Assembly: GCF_003858635.1 (NCBI RefSeq) | Contig: NZ_RQJO01000007.1 | Coordinates: 249,941 to 313,940 of the forward strand | Source of the DNA: Larkinella rosea | GTDB taxonomy: Bacteria; Bacteroidota; Bacteroidia; Cytophagales; Spirosomataceae | Direction of reading: 5' to 3' | DNA: 64,000 nt | Shown here: positions 1 to 9,287 of the stretch, piece by piece | How positions within the stretch are numbered: position 1 is the first letter of the stretch | Layout of the letters: every line of letters starts with the position of its first letter | Notes under the pieces: generated by a model | Databases searched by the model: none | Told to the model about the DNA's origin: nothing | The model's input: the letters and a program-made list of their open reading frames with translations, nothing else | Made by a program: the position numbers and the translations under genes

Positions 1-2227
1 GCGTGTTGCGGCTGGCACTCTGGTACACAATATCCTGGGCGGCTTGCGAGCGGGCTTCGTCGACCGGACCGTACCAGCGACCACCGATGGCGGTGAACTT
101 CGCACCCAGATTCAGGCTCGTGCGGCCAAAGGTAAATTCTTTCGCAAAAACCGCATTGAATGCGTATTTTCCGTTGAAATCCGTATTTCGCAACACGCCG
201 TCGGAGCCTTTGTATTTGGCATCGAACAACGAACCCGTGACGAGAAAATAATACCCATCGCTGAAAAACTTCTCGAGCGTCAGTTCCGCGCCATAATTCC
301 GCCCGGTTCCTTTGTTCACCAGCTTACCCGGAAAAATCCGTGAAAAACCTGCTCCGGTATTCAGAATGGAAAATGAGCTTTGCTGTTCTTCAATCGGTAC
401 ATCAAACAATTTCTGGTAATAGGCTTCGATTTTCAACCGCATGTTTCGGCCCAGCAACCGATCGTAGGAGGTCACATAATGCCAGCTTTTGGTCAGCCCC
501 ACATCCGAATTCAGGTATTGCCGGTTTTTATGTAAATCCGCCCCGTAAAAGTAAGTATACGTTGGCTGAATCTGGCTGTGCAAACCGGCCGCGAAGCTGA
601 GCTTCTGGCGGTTGGGCAAATCCCAGGACAGACCCAGGCGGGGCTCGGCGGGCGAATAACTGTTTTTGTTGAGCGAAAAATACAAACTCGTCAAACCGGC
701 GCTCAGCGTCAGTCGATCGGCCAGATTAACGCGCCACTGCACATAAGGCTGCAGCAAAACCGCCGATTGCCGCGAATCCCAGCGGGTTAGCCACGGACCC
801 AGTTGAGTTGGCGCATTTGGAACCGGCGTTACCACGCGGGCACTATCGATAAAATTAAATGAATACAGATCCCCGATCAAACCGGCCCGCAGCGTACTGC
901 GCGAACTGAATTTATGGTTGACAGCTCCCGCCAGGGAGGTTTTGGTTTCGGAAAACCGGTAATCCAGAATCGGGGCTTTGCCCGTAATTTTATAGCGGTT
1001 ATTCTCCACAACTGGCAAACCATCGGCTCCGTTCTGGAAAAAAAGGTAGTTGTGGTACGCGTCCTGCACAGTGCCCGACTCGGCCAGGGTCAGCCGAACA
1101 AATGTTTTGCGGTTGAGCGGTTTTTCGTAGGTAATACCAGCAACGCCCATGCGCGCCGTGTAATACTGGTCGCGGTCGTTTTGTCCGAAAATATTCCGGT
1201 CGGTCACTTCCTGTTCACTGATGAGCAGGTCGATGGTGCTCGTGCCTCCGAATCCCCAGAAGGACAGTTTCGCGTTGTTTTTGAGCGGGAAATTGAACCG
1301 AAACGAGGCATCCTGGTAGCGCGGAAGTGCCTGGGTACCAATGTCGATACCGGCTTTTTTGAAGAGCCAGAGGTTGGCGTAGCGATACGTTACGAAATAC
1401 GACGACCCGGTTTTTCTGGACAACGGCCCTTCCAGTGCAGCTTCGGTTCCTAAAAAGCCAAATTGCAGCGAGCGCTGGTGTTTTTCGTTATTGCCGTTTC
1501 GCAACCGAAGGTCGAAAACACCGGCGATGCCGTTGCCGTATTCCGCCGGAAAAGCGCCGGTGAAAAAGTCGGAATTGGCCAGCATTTTATTACTGATGAT
1601 GCTTACCGAACCGCCGGTTGTTCCGGCAATGGCGAAATGGTTGGGATTCGGAACCGAGATGCCCTCGACCCGCCAGAGGACGCCACCCGGCGAATTGCCC
1701 CGAATCACAATGTCATTGCGGGAGTCGTCGGCACCCTGCACGCCGGCAAAGTTGGACGCCATCCGGGCGGGTTCGCCCCGGCTTCCGGCGTAGCGGTCGG
1801 CTTCGTCGACCGTAAATTGTCGGGCCGATACAACGGCCATTTCATTGCGGGCGTCGCCGGTTCGCTGCGCCTTAACGGTAACGCTGGCTAGTTCGGTAAT
1901 GGCTTCTTCCAGGTCGACATCCAGAATGGTTTCGCGGCCCGCATCAACAATAATGTTATTTAGTAAAGCTTCTTTGTAACCAATCAGACTTATTTTGACC
2001 GTTCGCCGACCCACCGGTACATTAGGCAGGCGATAACGACCCAACGAATCGGTGGCAGTTCCGAGCCCGTCGGCCGTGGCATTCAGAATTTGAACGGTGG
2101 CACCGACCAACGGAAACTTAGATTCTTTATCGGAAACCCGGCCGCGAACGGTTTGGGTTAAACTGGTCTGAGCATGGAGTGAAGATAGAAAACCGGTATA
2201 AAAAAGCAGGCAATAGACGTATTTCAT
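1..2227 (-). CDS. TonB-dependent receptor (N-terminal part, cut by left window edge)
   Basis: Outer-membrane active-transport receptor; substrate unknown. The reading frame opens at the ATG at 2225-2227 and stays open to base 1, giving about 742 codons; the C-terminal end of the barrel lies outside the window. Residues 1-20 are a signal peptide ending LHAQ. Residues about 27-110 are a CarboxypepD_reg-like beta sandwich (VRGRVSDKES..PLVGATV, GRYRLPNVPVG). Residues about 115-230 match a plug domain (DDSRNDIVIRGNSPGG, AEYGNGIAGVFDLRLR). It is the last gene of a minus-strand run, 16 bp after the membrane protein at 2244. No SusD partner is visible on the side shown. The family call is secure, the ligand is not. 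Confidence 0.9.
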   Translation of the reverse strand, partial: MKYVYCLLFYTGFLSSLHAQTSLTQTVRGRVSDKESKFPLVGATVQILNATADGLGTATDSLGRYRLPNVPVGRRTVKISLIGYKEALLNNIIVDAGRETILDVDLEEAITELASVTVKAQRTGDARNEMAVVSARQFTVDEADRYAGSRGEPARMASNFAGVQGADDSRNDIVIRGNSPGGVLWRVEGISVPNPNHFAIAGTTGGSVSIISNKMLANSDFFTGAFPAEYGNGIAGVFDLRLRNGNNEKHQRSLQFGFLGTEAALEGPLSRKTGSSYFVTYRYANLWLFKKAGIDIGTQALPRYQDASFRFNFPLKNNAKLSFWGFGGTSTIDLLISEQEVTDRNIFGQNDRDQYYTARMGVAGITYEKPLNRKTFVRLTLAESGTVQDAYHNYLFFQNGADGLPVVENNRYKITGKAPILDYRFSETKTSLAGAVNHKFSSRSTLRAGLIGDLYSFNFIDSARVVTPVPNAPTQLGPWLTRWDSRQSAVLLQPYVQWRVNLADRLTLSAGLTSLYFSLNKNSYSPAEPRLGLSWDLPNRQKLSFAAGLHSQIQPTYTYFYGADLHKNRQYLNSDVGLTKSWHYVTSYDRLLGRNMRLKIEAYYQKLFDVPIEEQQSSFSILNTGAGFSRIFPGKLVNKGTGRNYGAELTLEKFFSDGYYFLVTGSLFDAKYKGSDGVLRNTDFNGKYAFNAVFAKEFTFGRTSLNLGAKFTAIGGRWYGPVDEARSQAAQDIVYQSASRNT

Positions 2228-2243
2228 GGATGTGTGGTGGTAG

Positions 2244-3017
2244 TTAATTCGTAGCCGAAGCGATCAAACCAAAAAGAAGCAGGCCAACGACAGTACCCAG
2301 CAACGTTCGGAAAAAGCGCCGTTTCTCCCGTTTTCGTTCCGGTTGAGTCATGTCCTTGTAGGACTTCATGTTTTTCGTAAGTGCCCGTCCCAGGAAATAA
2401 AATCCGCCCGCCAGCACACCGGTTCCGAGCAAAATAACCAGTACGGCCGCAAACCCTTGTTCGCTGCACAGTAAACCACAGGCCAGACGGCTCGCAAAAA
2501 TAAACAGAGGAATGCTGGCCAGGAATAAAAGAATATAGGCAATTTTTGTTCCAGTACCCGGTTTTTCCGAAACGGAGGTGCCATTGGACTGATTAACCCG
2601 CTGATTGGGCGTAGGTTGAACTAAAGAGTCTTTCTCGCTGATTACGGTGTAAGCGTTTTCGCTGGATACGCTGACCGACGGCTCGGGATGCAAAACCGCC
2701 CGGCCACAGATGCCACCCGCAACGATATACGCCAGAAAATTGATGAGAAAAAGCAGGAAATAACTGTATTTCTGAAACCGAAACCGCTCGACTGAAACCA
2801 AATCGGTCGACTGTATGGCGTTATATCGGCACACGCGTTGCCGGATGAAAACCAACGCACCCAACAGGATGGACAAATACCAGCCCGGTAGGTTGGGCAA
2901 AATTGAACTCCCCAGCAGCATTCCGATGGCTACACTGGTAAACTCCGATAGCACGATCAGACCGACAGCAATTTTTTGGTGGCGACTGGCGAAAGCCGCA
3001 AGGACAGAAGTCGTCAT
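2244..3017 (-). CDS. Hypothetical six-helix membrane protein
   Basis: 257 aa with no family I recognise. Hydrophobic segments lie at about residues 17-39, 46-60, 84-105, 158-178, 188-212 and 237-254, so about six membrane helices are likely. A polar Ser/Asn/Thr-rich stretch (about 110-155) separates helices 3 and 4. A strongly basic patch (about 215-237, PERKREKRRFFR) precedes the last helix and is probably cytoplasmic. It sits between the MoxR ATPase and the TonB receptor on the same strand. A 230 bp gap (3018-3247) separates it from moxR, so it may have its own promoter, although I could not identify one. Membrane location is inferred from composition; function is unknown. Confidence 0.7.
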   Translation of the reverse strand: MTTSVLAAFASRHQKIAVGLIVLSEFTSVAIGMLLGSSILPNLPGWYLSILLGALVFIRQRVCRYNAIQSTDLVSVERFRFQKYSYFLLFLINFLAYIVAGGICGRAVLHPEPSVSVSSENAYTVISEKDSLVQPTPNQRVNQSNGTSVSEKPGTGTKIAYILLFLASIPLFIFASRLACGLLCSEQGFAAVLVILLGTGVLAGGFYFLGRALTKNMKSYKDMTQPERKREKRRFFRTLLGTVVGLLLFGLIASATN

Positions 3018-3247
3018 TGATTAGCAGTTAACCGTTTTACGATTCCGTCATCCAACGCGTTTGCCTGAAGCCTGAACCGAAAGCTACCTAGTAATCAAGT
3101 TTATGATTATTTTGTTTGATTTTGGCAAAAGAGGGCCGGGATTTACTTTGCGGTCAGGGACGGTGAAGAAATAGGTGGTTTACGGTGACGGGCGCGTTCA
3201 AACATGTTTTACCAGAATGCGCCAGCCACCGAAAACCGTATCCCGAA

Positions 3248-4213
3248 TTACAATAACCGCTTGATAAGCTGGTCGACCGTAATACCTTCGGCTTCAGCTT
3301 TGAAATTCCGGACGATCCGGTGACGGATGATGGGATAAGCGACAGCCCGGACGTCTTCGATATCGGGTGAATATTTGCCATTGAGCAATGCGTTGCACTT
3401 GGCGGCCAGAATCAAGGCCTGGGAAGCCCGCGGACCTGCCCCCCATTCCAGGTAGGTATTGGCATCCGGCGAACCCATTTCGGTGTTCGGGCGGGTTTTA
3501 TGAACCAGTTTAACGGCATATTCGACCACATTGTCGACCACCGGAACCCGGCGCACCAGATGCTGAAAGGCCAGCAGTTCGTCGCCGGATAATACTTTTT
3601 GTACCTGGTATTTCTCGTCGCTGGTCGTTGATTTTACAATGTCCAGCTCCGATTGGTAGGATGGATAATCCAGAAAAACGTTGAACATAAACCGGTCCAG
3701 CTGGGCTTCGGGCAGGGGATAAGTACCTTCCTGTTCGATCGGGTTTTGGGTAGCCAGCACGAAGAACGGGCGGTCGAGCGGGTATTTTTGCCCGGCAATC
3801 GTCACGGCGTATTCCTGCATGGCTTCCAGCAGCGCCGACTGCGTTTTGGGAGGTGTCCGGTTAATCTCGTCGGCCAGAATGATGTTGGCAAAAACCGGTC
3901 CTTTGATGAATTTGAAACGCCGTTCCTGATCAAGTGTTTCGGAACCCAGAATGTCCGAGGGCATCAGGTCCGGGGTAAACTGAATCCGGTTAAAACTCAG
4001 GTCGAGCGCCCCGGCGATGGTCTGGATGAGCAGCGTTTTGGCGAGACCCGGCACCCCGACCAGCAAACAGTGTCCCTGGCAAAAAATAGCCGTGAGCAAA
4101 AGCCGCACGGTTTCTTCCTGACCAATCACCACTTTCGAAATCTCCGTTTTCAGTCTTTTATACGCATCATTCAGCGCTTCAGCAGCCGCAACGTCGGAAT
4201 TAAATTGTACCAC
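3248..4213 (-). CDS. MoxR-family AAA+ ATPase
   Basis: 321 aa, the usual length for MoxR proteins. These are AAA+ chaperone-like ATPases that often act with VWA/DUF58 proteins in maturation of other complexes. Walker A GVPGLAKT is at about residues 53-60, Walker B ILADEIN at 112-118, sensor 1 ATQNP at 154-158, and LDRF (arginine-finger region) at about 172-175. The C-terminal lid contains GPRASQALI and VRAVAYPIIRHRI. No DUF58 or VWA gene is adjacent. Instead the gene follows two foldase genes and precedes an unknown membrane protein, so its client cannot be read from context. It starts 113 bp after the SurA-like stop, and the gap is filled by an inverted-repeat element. Confidence 0.93.
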   Translation of the reverse strand: MVQFNSDVAAAEALNDAYKRLKTEISKVVIGQEETVRLLLTAIFCQGHCLLVGVPGLAKTLLIQTIAGALDLSFNRIQFTPDLMPSDILGSETLDQERRFKFIKGPVFANIILADEINRTPPKTQSALLEAMQEYAVTIAGQKYPLDRPFFVLATQNPIEQEGTYPLPEAQLDRFMFNVFLDYPSYQSELDIVKSTTSDEKYQVQKVLSGDELLAFQHLVRRVPVVDNVVEYAVKLVHKTRPNTEMGSPDANTYLEWGAGPRASQALILAAKCNALLNGKYSPDIEDVRAVAYPIIRHRIVRNFKAEAEGITVDQLIKRLL

Positions 4214-4221
4214 AAGAGAAA

Positions 4222-4325
4222 GAGTTAAGAGTTAAGAATTAAGCGTTAAGAGTTAAAAATTAAAAGCAACAAGGTATGGGAATTCGCCCACCACACGGGT
4301 GGCCCCGTCTTAACTCTTAACTCCC
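4222..4325. repeat. Short-period inverted-repeat element (gagttaa family)
   Basis: The left arm (4222-4265) is a run of near-identical heptamers of the type gagttaa/gaattaa/gcgttaa. The right arm (about 4309-4325) reads cttaactcttaactccc and pairs with it. The element fills the gap between moxR and the SurA-like gene and ends one base from the latter's stop codon (4327-4329). It resembles the elements at 34062 and 60383. Confidence 0.6.
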
Positions 4326-4326
4326 T

Positions 4327-5688
4327 TTAGGGGCCATCGGTTTTCTGACTGCCTAAAATGTGGCAGCTCTGGTATTCGGGATCAACATTGATGTAGACAT
4401 CGCTGACGGCTTTTTTGAACCAGGCATCAATGGCGGTATTCTTTTTATTGTTCAGCACAATGTTGGCGATTTTCTCGTAATCGTCTTTGATGCTGGCGGT
4501 GTGCGGGGCCACTTTTCGCTTGTAAAACAAAAGCCGCACGGCACTTTTTCCATCCTCGAGCCGGTAATCCATCGGTTGGCTAACGCTGCCTACTTTCATC
4601 GTGTCCAGCGTCATGTAAAGCGTGTAATCCATGTTCTGATCGAGCGGCATGAGGGTGCTGTTCGACTGCTGATCCCGGATGACTCCACCCGCATCGGCCG
4701 TTGCTTTGTCTTCCGAAAAGTCCTTGGCGGCTTTTTCAAACTTGATGCTATCGGCCACAATCAACGTTCGCAGGCTGTCCAGAAACCGGCGTGGCTGGCT
4801 CAGGTCCAGGCGGTTGTAATCGGGGCGGAGCAGAATGTGCCGGGCGTGGTATTCCGCACCCCGCACTTCAATAAGCTGGATCAGGTGCAAACCAAATTCC
4901 GACTCGACAATGTCCGACATTTCATTGGGTTTCAGCTTCATGGCGGCCCCTTCGAATTCGGCGACCATCGCACCGCGTTTGGCAAAACCGAGGCTACCCC
5001 CTTTTTGGGCAGAACCCACATCTTCGGAAAATTCAGTTGCCAGTTTCGCAAAATCTTCGCCTTTTTCAACGCGCTCCTTTAGTGCCTGCAACCGCTTCCG
5101 TAACTCCTCTTTCTGCTCTTTCGTCACTTTTGCCAACCGGACAATGTGCCCGATTTCGACTTCAGCGGGGATATACGGCAAGCTATCTTTGGGAATGCCG
5201 TTGAAAAACTTCCGGACTTCGTTGGGGCTTACTTTTACATCGTCGGTTATTTTAGTCTGCATCCGCTGCCCCAGCATCTGCTCTTTCACTTCCGAACGGA
5301 GTTCACTTTTTAAAGCCTCGATGCTTTTTCCGTAGGCTTCAACCAGGTTTTTTTCCGAACCAAATTGCTGAATCATGTACGACATCCGGCCATCCATCTG
5401 GTTTTCAATCAACTTATCGTCGACGGTGACGGAGTCAATTTCGGCTTTGGCCAACAGTACTTTCTGCACAACCAGGCTTTCCAGCAGCTGGCAATCACCA
5501 GGTGCCTTCTGGTTTTGCTGGGCATAAGACTGGCGGGCCTGCTCCAGATCCGATTTGAGGACGTAATAATTGTCGGCTTTGGCAATAATCTTGTTTAGAC
5601 TGACGCCCTTCCCCTGCGAATAGGCAGGAGATGCCGCTACAATCAGCAGCGTCGTCAGAATAAAGTAGGAGAGAAGGATTGATTTCAT
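4327..5688 (-). CDS. SurA-like periplasmic peptidylprolyl isomerase (parvulin)
   Basis: 453 aa periplasmic chaperone/isomerase of the SurA type, expected to help outer-membrane proteins fold. Signal peptide residues 1-25 end AYSQ. A SurA N-terminal helical domain (about 30-165) is followed by a PpiC rotamase domain (about 175-275: VEIGHIVRLAK, FAKLATEFSEDVGSAQKGGSLGF, FGLHLIQL). A second, more divergent PpiC-like domain (about 280-390: YHARHILLRP, FSEDKATADAGG) follows. It lies 100 bp downstream of another parvulin gene, forming a foldase pair. The domain architecture is clear; whether both rotamase domains are active cannot be judged here. Confidence 0.9.
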   Translation of the reverse strand: MKSILLSYFILTTLLIVAASPAYSQGKGVSLNKIIAKADNYYVLKSDLEQARQSYAQQNQKAPGDCQLLESLVVQKVLLAKAEIDSVTVDDKLIENQMDGRMSYMIQQFGSEKNLVEAYGKSIEALKSELRSEVKEQMLGQRMQTKITDDVKVSPNEVRKFFNGIPKDSLPYIPAEVEIGHIVRLAKVTKEQKEELRKRLQALKERVEKGEDFAKLATEFSEDVGSAQKGGSLGFAKRGAMVAEFEGAAMKLKPNEMSDIVESEFGLHLIQLIEVRGAEYHARHILLRPDYNRLDLSQPRRFLDSLRTLIVADSIKFEKAAKDFSEDKATADAGGVIRDQQSNSTLMPLDQNMDYTLYMTLDTMKVGSVSQPMDYRLEDGKSAVRLLFYKRKVAPHTASIKDDYEKIANIVLNNKKNTAIDAWFKKAVSDVYINVDPEYQSCHILGSQKTDGP

Positions 5689-5788
5689 TAAAAACTTTAT
5701 TCAGGTTTATTATTCAATATTAACTATTTCGGCAGGATTTATCGTCATGCCAAATCGATGAATGTGTTAAATGATGTTAAGGACCGAT

Positions 5789-8182
5789 TTATTTCGCCAG
5801 TTTCCGGACCTCTTCTTCATTCATTTGGACCGGATATTGCTGTTTTAAGCGGTCGAGCCATTGTTTTTCCAGAACAGCCTGGTAATCGTTGATAACCGCT
5901 CCCCGGGCTTCTTCGAACGTTTTCAGCCGGGGAGGATCAATCTGGTCAATTTTCACCAGAGCTACCTTTCCATCACGCCGAATTGTGGTGGTTCCGGGTT
6001 GCCAGTCAACGGCGTCCAGGTACGGATTGATGCCTTTGGCAAACAGTCCTTCTGTCAGTTTGACCGCCCCCGGTTCTTTCGAATTCAATATCTTCTCTAC
6101 ATCTTTTTTAGACGTCGAATAGAGCTGAAAGGTCACGCGACGGGCTTTGTCATTCCGGCCCGTTCCGGTTAAACCGGGCCGGAATTTACCGTGGTCTTTT
6201 TCCATGATCCGGACAATCGGAATCCGGTTTGCTGTCAATAAACTAACCACATTCCGAATCCGGCTGGCCGAGATCGTATCCCGTTCCGTGCCATCGGCCG
6301 AGCCCGACACTTCAACCAGGTAATCCGAATTCTTAACCAGCAACACGATTAAATCAAACAGGGTTTCCCGCTGTTTGGGCGTCAGCGCACTCTGGTTTGT
6401 TGCGTAACTCAATTCTTCGACCGACCGCCGTAGCTGATACGGACTTTTGGCCAGCATTTCCGACGCCTGTTTCAGTATTTCGTCGTTCGGCACCACCAGA
6501 ATCGAAGCAGCCGCCCGCTGGTCGTACCGGTATTTTTCCTTATGGGCTTCGTAATAAGCACGCTGTCCGAGCGAGTCGGTCAGTGACTTTTCCCAGACGT
6601 TCATTTCCATTACCTGCGAAAGCAGCACCCCATCGCGGATGTCATTCATCAACGACCGGAATTCCGGATACTTTTTCTCCAAACCGGTTTCTTCCTGCTC
6701 AATGATTTTATCATCAACAAATCGTCGGAAAAGCCGCTCCATCTGAACCGTCGCCGAAGAGGTTGGGTCCCGGCGGGGCTGCTGCCGGCGAACGACCGTT
6801 GCCAGAAAATCATTGGCGGTATACGGCTGTTGATTGATCAACACAATCGGTTTCTTTTCAATGGATGCATCCAGTTTGGCCGGTAATTTCCACTTCCCGG
6901 TCAATAAACTACTGTCGGCCATGGTCAGCGTTTTCGCCAGCACGTCGGGCGACTCCGTTACCGTGTAGTTTTTCCGCAACCGCCGAACCATTGCCTGACG
7001 AACAATTTCGGCCCGGGTGTCGGTCACTACTTTCTGCCGAAGTGTTGCCGCCATCGACTCAAACGATTCCAGCGGTTGCCGTTCGATGAGCCGGACAATG
7101 TGCCAGCCGTAATTACTCTGGAACGGTTTTGAAAACGTGCCGGGCTGCGACAAACTATAAGCGGCTTCTTCAAACGGCTGAACCATCTGTCCAACTCCAA
7201 AGACGGGCAACACCCCGCCGGTGTTGCGCGACTCCCGATCGTCCGAAAATTCTTTCACCAGCATATCGAACGGTTCGCCTTTTTCCAGCCGGTTATACGC
7301 TTCGTCGATTCGGGCTTTGGCGGCTTTCTGCCCTTCATTACCACCGCCCGACGCGGCCGCGCTCGGGCTGATCCGCACCAAAATATGGGCCACCTGCACC
7401 TTGCCCCGGCTGGGCCGTTTGTCGAGAACCTTCACCAGGTGGTAGCCCGAACGCGAGCGAACCGGCGTGGAAATGCCGCCAACCGGCGTCGTATATGCAG
7501 CGGTTTCGATGGGATAAACCACCTGAAAAGCCGTCAGATAGCCCAGATTGCCGCCGTTCGTTGCCGCCGTTGGGTCTTTGGAAAACTGCCGGGCTGCCGT
7601 TGAAAAGTCGGTGCCGTTCAGGATTTGTTTCCGCACATCAAGGGCCGCCTGGTACGCTTTCAGCGTATCGGCCGGAGCCGCATCTTCCGCCACCGAAAAT
7701 AAAATGTGCGAAACGTTCACTTCTTCTTTTAACCGTTCGTATGCTTCGGCGGTGAGGTGTTCAATGGTCTCTTTGTCATTGAGATACGACTGCGCCAGTT
7801 GCTTGCGGTAGGTGGCAATTTCTTCCCGAAACCCTTCCGTGGTGTCGCGGCCTTCCTGTTCGGCGGCCATGACTTTGAGCTTCAGGTTGGTGTATAAATC
7901 AATGTATTCACGAAGACCCGTCCGGCGGGAGGAGTCACCGTTGATTTGATTTTTAGTAAACGACTGGAAAAACTCGTCCGTTGTGAACGATTTGTTACCG
8001 AGTTTCAAAATAACCGGTTCGGGAGCCTTTGTAACAACCGGCGTTGAGGACTTACAGCCCGCAAGCACACCGCAGAACAGTAAAAAACCGGATGTTTTTT
8101 TTAAACGATTAGTCGAGGTCAAAACAGGTATCAATTGGAGTGTTTGTAAGATGGTGAGACAAGAGACCTTCAAAATCATCAT
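5789..8182 (-). CDS. Parvulin-type peptidylprolyl isomerase lipoprotein
   Basis: About 797 aa from this start. A lipobox LAGC follows the basic stretch NRLKK and a hydrophobic run, so the protein is probably a lipoprotein of the cell envelope. Two adjacent PpiC domains are visible, beginning VNVSHILFS and VQVAHILVRI, each with the GG(N/V)LG/LP turn and a GYHLVKVL or GWHIVRLI end. They are followed by a long helical C-terminal part. The start is uncertain: an upstream ATG at 8203 and the ATG pair at 8177-8182 lie inside a perfect hairpin (8153-8204). The next in-frame candidates are TTG codons at 8132-8134 and 8120-8122, both nearer the lipobox. The true start may be one of these. Confidence 0.85.
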   Translation of the reverse strand: MMILKVSCLTILQTLQLIPVLTSTNRLKKTSGFLLFCGVLAGCKSSTPVVTKAPEPVILKLGNKSFTTDEFFQSFTKNQINGDSSRRTGLREYIDLYTNLKLKVMAAEQEGRDTTEGFREEIATYRKQLAQSYLNDKETIEHLTAEAYERLKEEVNVSHILFSVAEDAAPADTLKAYQAALDVRKQILNGTDFSTAARQFSKDPTAATNGGNLGYLTAFQVVYPIETAAYTTPVGGISTPVRSRSGYHLVKVLDKRPSRGKVQVAHILVRISPSAAASGGGNEGQKAAKARIDEAYNRLEKGEPFDMLVKEFSDDRESRNTGGVLPVFGVGQMVQPFEEAAYSLSQPGTFSKPFQSNYGWHIVRLIERQPLESFESMAATLRQKVVTDTRAEIVRQAMVRRLRKNYTVTESPDVLAKTLTMADSSLLTGKWKLPAKLDASIEKKPIVLINQQPYTANDFLATVVRRQQPRRDPTSSATVQMERLFRRFVDDKIIEQEETGLEKKYPEFRSLMNDIRDGVLLSQVMEMNVWEKSLTDSLGQRAYYEAHKEKYRYDQRAAASILVVPNDEILKQASEMLAKSPYQLRRSVEELSYATNQSALTPKQRETLFDLIVLLVKNSDYLVEVSGSADGTERDTISASRIRNVVSLLTANRIPIVRIMEKDHGKFRPGLTGTGRNDKARRVTFQLYSTSKKDVEKILNSKEPGAVKLTEGLFAKGINPYLDAVDWQPGTTTIRRDGKVALVKIDQIDPPRLKTFEEARGAVINDYQAVLEKQWLDRLKQQYPVQMNEEEVRKLAK

Positions 8183-8204
8183 CGTTGCTGTCTCTTGTCT
8201 CACC
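8153..8204. repeat. Perfect hairpin with 15 bp arms (gagacaagagac family)
   Basis: Arms at 8153-8167 (ggtgagacaagagac) and 8190-8204 are exact reverse complements with a 22-base loop. It lies between the small lipoprotein gene and the parvulin lipoprotein gene, both on the minus strand. It overlaps the longest possible N-terminus of the parvulin. A related, less perfect element lies at 27882-27962. Confidence 0.75.
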
Positions 8205-8258
8205 TCTATTCTCTTTTATCTAGTCAGCAACAGCTATTTACAGAAAACCGCTATGGCT

Positions 8259-8938
8259 TTAACGACCGGAAGCGGGCTTTATTTTCATCTTTTTCAGCTG
8301 AATATCGTACTCAACTTCGTATTCAAACGAATCGCGCAGGTGCCTTCCCGAAAACCGGGCGGGAACGTGGACCACCGACTCTTTTTTTTAGGATCCTTGC
8401 TGCTGTCTTTCACTTCGACGCTGCTCTGACCCAGAATATCGTCTTTGTCCAGCCGGTCGGTCAACTGAATGCCCAGACCCGCTGCCGTCAGTGCCGTGGT
8501 GACGTATTTCAAAGGCGTGAGCAATTCGCTCCCGATTTCGAAAAGGCCGACGGGAACCTGAATCCAGCCGTTGACGTCGCGAATGCGTTTGATAAATTGC
8601 TGGGCCTGAGTGTAATCATCCACTTCGATCAGCAACAGGGACGCGACCACTTTGCCACCTTTCGGAATCGCCAACTGCACGGGAGCCTGGTTCTCGAACG
8701 ATAAAACCGCGCCCTTTTTCACCTTTTCCACCCCCCACGCGCTGGATGCAACACCTACCAGGCGGTTTTGGCTGTCAAAGGCCGTGAGCGACCAGGTCAT
8801 CATCAATTCGTCTTTCCGGCTGATGGTTTCTTCCAGGTTGACGGCTTTCAGACGGTTCAGCTTCATTTCCGCAGTTAACGGTTTTTGGCTTGAACAGGCC
8901 GTTAGCAATGCCAAACCCATCACATAATGTAATTTCAT
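8259..8938 (-). CDS. Hypothetical lipoprotein; needs a -1 frameshift at an A8 tract
   Basis: The frame starts at ATG 8936-8938 with a short lipoprotein signal ending LLTACSS. It runs through about 186 codons to DPKKK, where the minus strand has eight A (8382-8389) followed by G. Read straight on, it ends at 8294 with an unconvincing tail (214 aa). One base back, the frame continues ESVVHVPARF..LRDSFEYEVEYDIQLKKMKIK and ends at 8259, giving 226 aa. This second tail has the balanced, folded-protein character of the upstream part, so I annotate the fused product. The codons CCT AAA AAA AAG contain the slippery heptamer A AAA AAG. A sequencing or assembly error in the homopolymer is equally possible. 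Function unknown; it may be a beta-sandwich protein. Confidence 0.65.
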
Positions 8939-8948
8939 AAACGGATGA

Positions 8949-9287
8949 TCAGGCAATTTCTTCGATGATCGATGCGCCTTCCGAGCCGTCGCCGTTGGTC
9001 CAGCGCCAGCGTTCGTGCAGGCGAATGCGCCCGTCGGGCAGCCATTCCGGAGTGGAATGACAAACGCCGTTCCGGAATTCGCCATCGGTGTTCAGGTGCT
9101 GATAAACCATATCCAACGCATTATCTGCCAGTATTTTCGCAACCAGAAAGCCTTTTACCACTGAACCACCACGGTATTCGGCCCAGACGACTTCGCCCTC
9201 CTGGTGATACCAGAATCTGGTTTCGGAACCGACTTCTCCGTTGTCGGTGTTGGCCACCGAACCAAAAATCTTCTGATCGTACATCAT
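8949..9287 (-). CDS. Small conserved protein of the type annotated 'n-acetylglutamate synthase'
   Basis: 112 aa from the ATG at 9285-9287, which overlaps the agmatine deiminase stop (ATGATGA), so the two are probably translationally coupled. The sequence (SVANTDNGEVGSETRFWYH, CHSTPEWLPDGRIRLHERW, GASIIEEI) resembles a short Bacteroidota family that databases label n-acetylglutamate synthase. It shows no GNAT motif, and its length is far below a real synthase, so I doubt that name. It is predicted soluble and beta-rich. Coupling to aguA suggests a link to agmatine or polyamine metabolism, but that is inference. Confidence 0.8.
   Translation of the reverse strand: MMYDQKIFGSVANTDNGEVGSETRFWYHQEGEVVWAEYRGGSVVKGFLVAKILADNALDMVYQHLNTDGEFRNGVCHSTPEWLPDGRIRLHERWRWTNGDGSEGASIIEEIA

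Noticed and set aside
3154-3381. Open frame overlapping the end of moxR on the same strand
   Set aside because: It is out of frame with the clear MoxR protein, and its composition (Ser/Leu-rich, no domain) is that of a shadow frame.
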